A stretch of DNA of 64,000 bases from Io17-Chloro-G2 sp965226915 (lineage in GTDB: Bacteria; Chloroflexota; Dehalococcoidia; Lucifugimonadales; UBA3495). Below are positions 63,634 through 64,000 of this stretch, one piece after another. The stretch is taken from contig CBDDEJ010000003.1 of assembly GCA_965226915.1 (NCBI GenBank), positions 108,330-172,329 on the forward strand. The letters are read 5' to 3'. The notes beneath the pieces are model-generated. The model searched no databases, was not told the origin of the DNA, and saw only the letters and a program-made list of their open reading frames with translations. The position numbers were made by a program, and so were the translations under genes. Position 1 is the stretch's first letter, and each line of letters begins with the position of its first letter.

Positions 63634-64000
63634 ATGGCGAGAAAACCCGAAGCTCTCCCCGACTATTTCACCCCCGAGGAGGCCCGGGCGCTGGTGGCGG
63701 CGGCTCCTTCCTACCAGGTTCGAATGGCTATGAGGGTAATGCTCCGGACCGGTCTGCGGGTCGGGGAGTGCCTCTCCCTCCGGGCGGCGGACCTCCGGTT
63801 TAACCAGGACCCCCCGATCATCTCCCTCAGGCCCGAGGTGACGGGGAACAAGAGTAAGAAGGGGCGAGAGGTCCCCACCCCCCATGACTTGGAGGTAAGA
63901 ACCCAGAATTCAATTCGCCGACCTGAACAAAAGGAACCTCCGCGCCGCGTGACGGAACGAGACCTATGGCTTCACCACCAAGTTAACCCAGGACTTGGAC
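63634..64000 (+). CDS. Tyrosine recombinase, partial at window end
   Basis: The frame from the ATG at 63634 reads LPDYFTPEEARALVAAAPSY, then MRVMLRTGLRVGECLSLRAA with the first catalytic Arg (TGLRVGE), and VTGNKSKKGREVPTPHD, as in XerC/D-like recombinases. After HDLEV the sequence no longer looks like the family, so it may be truncated or rearranged. It remains open to the last base. His-x-x-Arg and the Tyr nucleophile are not in view. Confidence 0.6.
   Translation, partial: MARKPEALPDYFTPEEARALVAAAPSYQVRMAMRVMLRTGLRVGECLSLRAADLRFNQDPPIISLRPEVTGNKSKKGREVPTPHDLEVRTQNSIRRPEQKEPPRRVTERDLWLHHQVNPGLG

Overview
The window looks like a chromosomal segment of a GC-rich bacterium, most likely a Chloroflexota member of the Dehalococcoidia/SAR202 type. 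That placement is inference. It rests on an argJ-argB-UPF0182-argD cluster, a mycothione-reductase-like flavoprotein, a Gnd/Zwf pair, an enolase-superfamily enzyme, NIPSNAP and PIG-L proteins, and many IS630/IS66-type elements. No rRNA or tRNA gene was found.

Bases 1-28250 are mostly ordinary core metabolism. Arginine biosynthesis (argJ, argB, argD, with a UPF0182 membrane protein between) lies on the minus strand. It is followed by a DUF1015 protein, a class V aminotransferase, Pgi, a mycothione-reductase-like gene split by an IS630 element plus a small repeat, Gnd and Zwf overlapping by 4 bp, and a UvrD/PcrA helicase. After a MITE-truncated DUF3644 gene come a Zn alcohol dehydrogenase, an acetyltransferase, a NIPSNAP protein, an enolase-superfamily enzyme, a PadR-type regulator with arsenite methyltransferase, and a PIG-L deacetylase.

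Bases 28385-47400 are a mobile-element and pseudogene zone. Two almost identical IS66-type elements lie in the same orientation. Other contents are a terminase fragment, an MpaB-type oxygenase split by an IS630 element exactly at a CTAG, and an alpha/beta hydrolase fragment. Two decayed paralogues of a kinase-AAA-TPR signalling protein lie head to head nearby. A pilB-pilD pair is intact, and a GAF-PAS-GAF sensor has lost both ends. A two-part MITE (147 bp unit A next to 173 bp unit B, each at CTAG/TA) occurs four times in the window. A fifth B copy carries a full IS630 element where A normally sits.

Bases 47523-64000 look like an accessory island, with a P4-type integrase at one end and a second tyrosine recombinase running off the window at the other. 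The island holds unknown proteins, an array of about nineteen 11-12 bp repeats, a perfect 22-bp inverted repeat, a NERD-like protein and transposase remnants.

The most interesting locus is a minus-strand gene set at 60276-53556: tandem Nudix protein, membrane-anchored CAP-domain protein, von Willebrand A protein, PP2C phosphatase, and a kinase fused to two zinc ribbons and an ADP-ribosylglycohydrolase, then the first 30 codons of another Nudix protein. It recalls the vWA/PP2C/kinase triads of TerY/YegL-YegK-YegI type, here joined to ADP-ribose chemistry. In this copy the CAP gene has an in-frame TAG and the hydrolase end has a one-base homopolymer frameshift, so it is either decaying or carries sequence errors.
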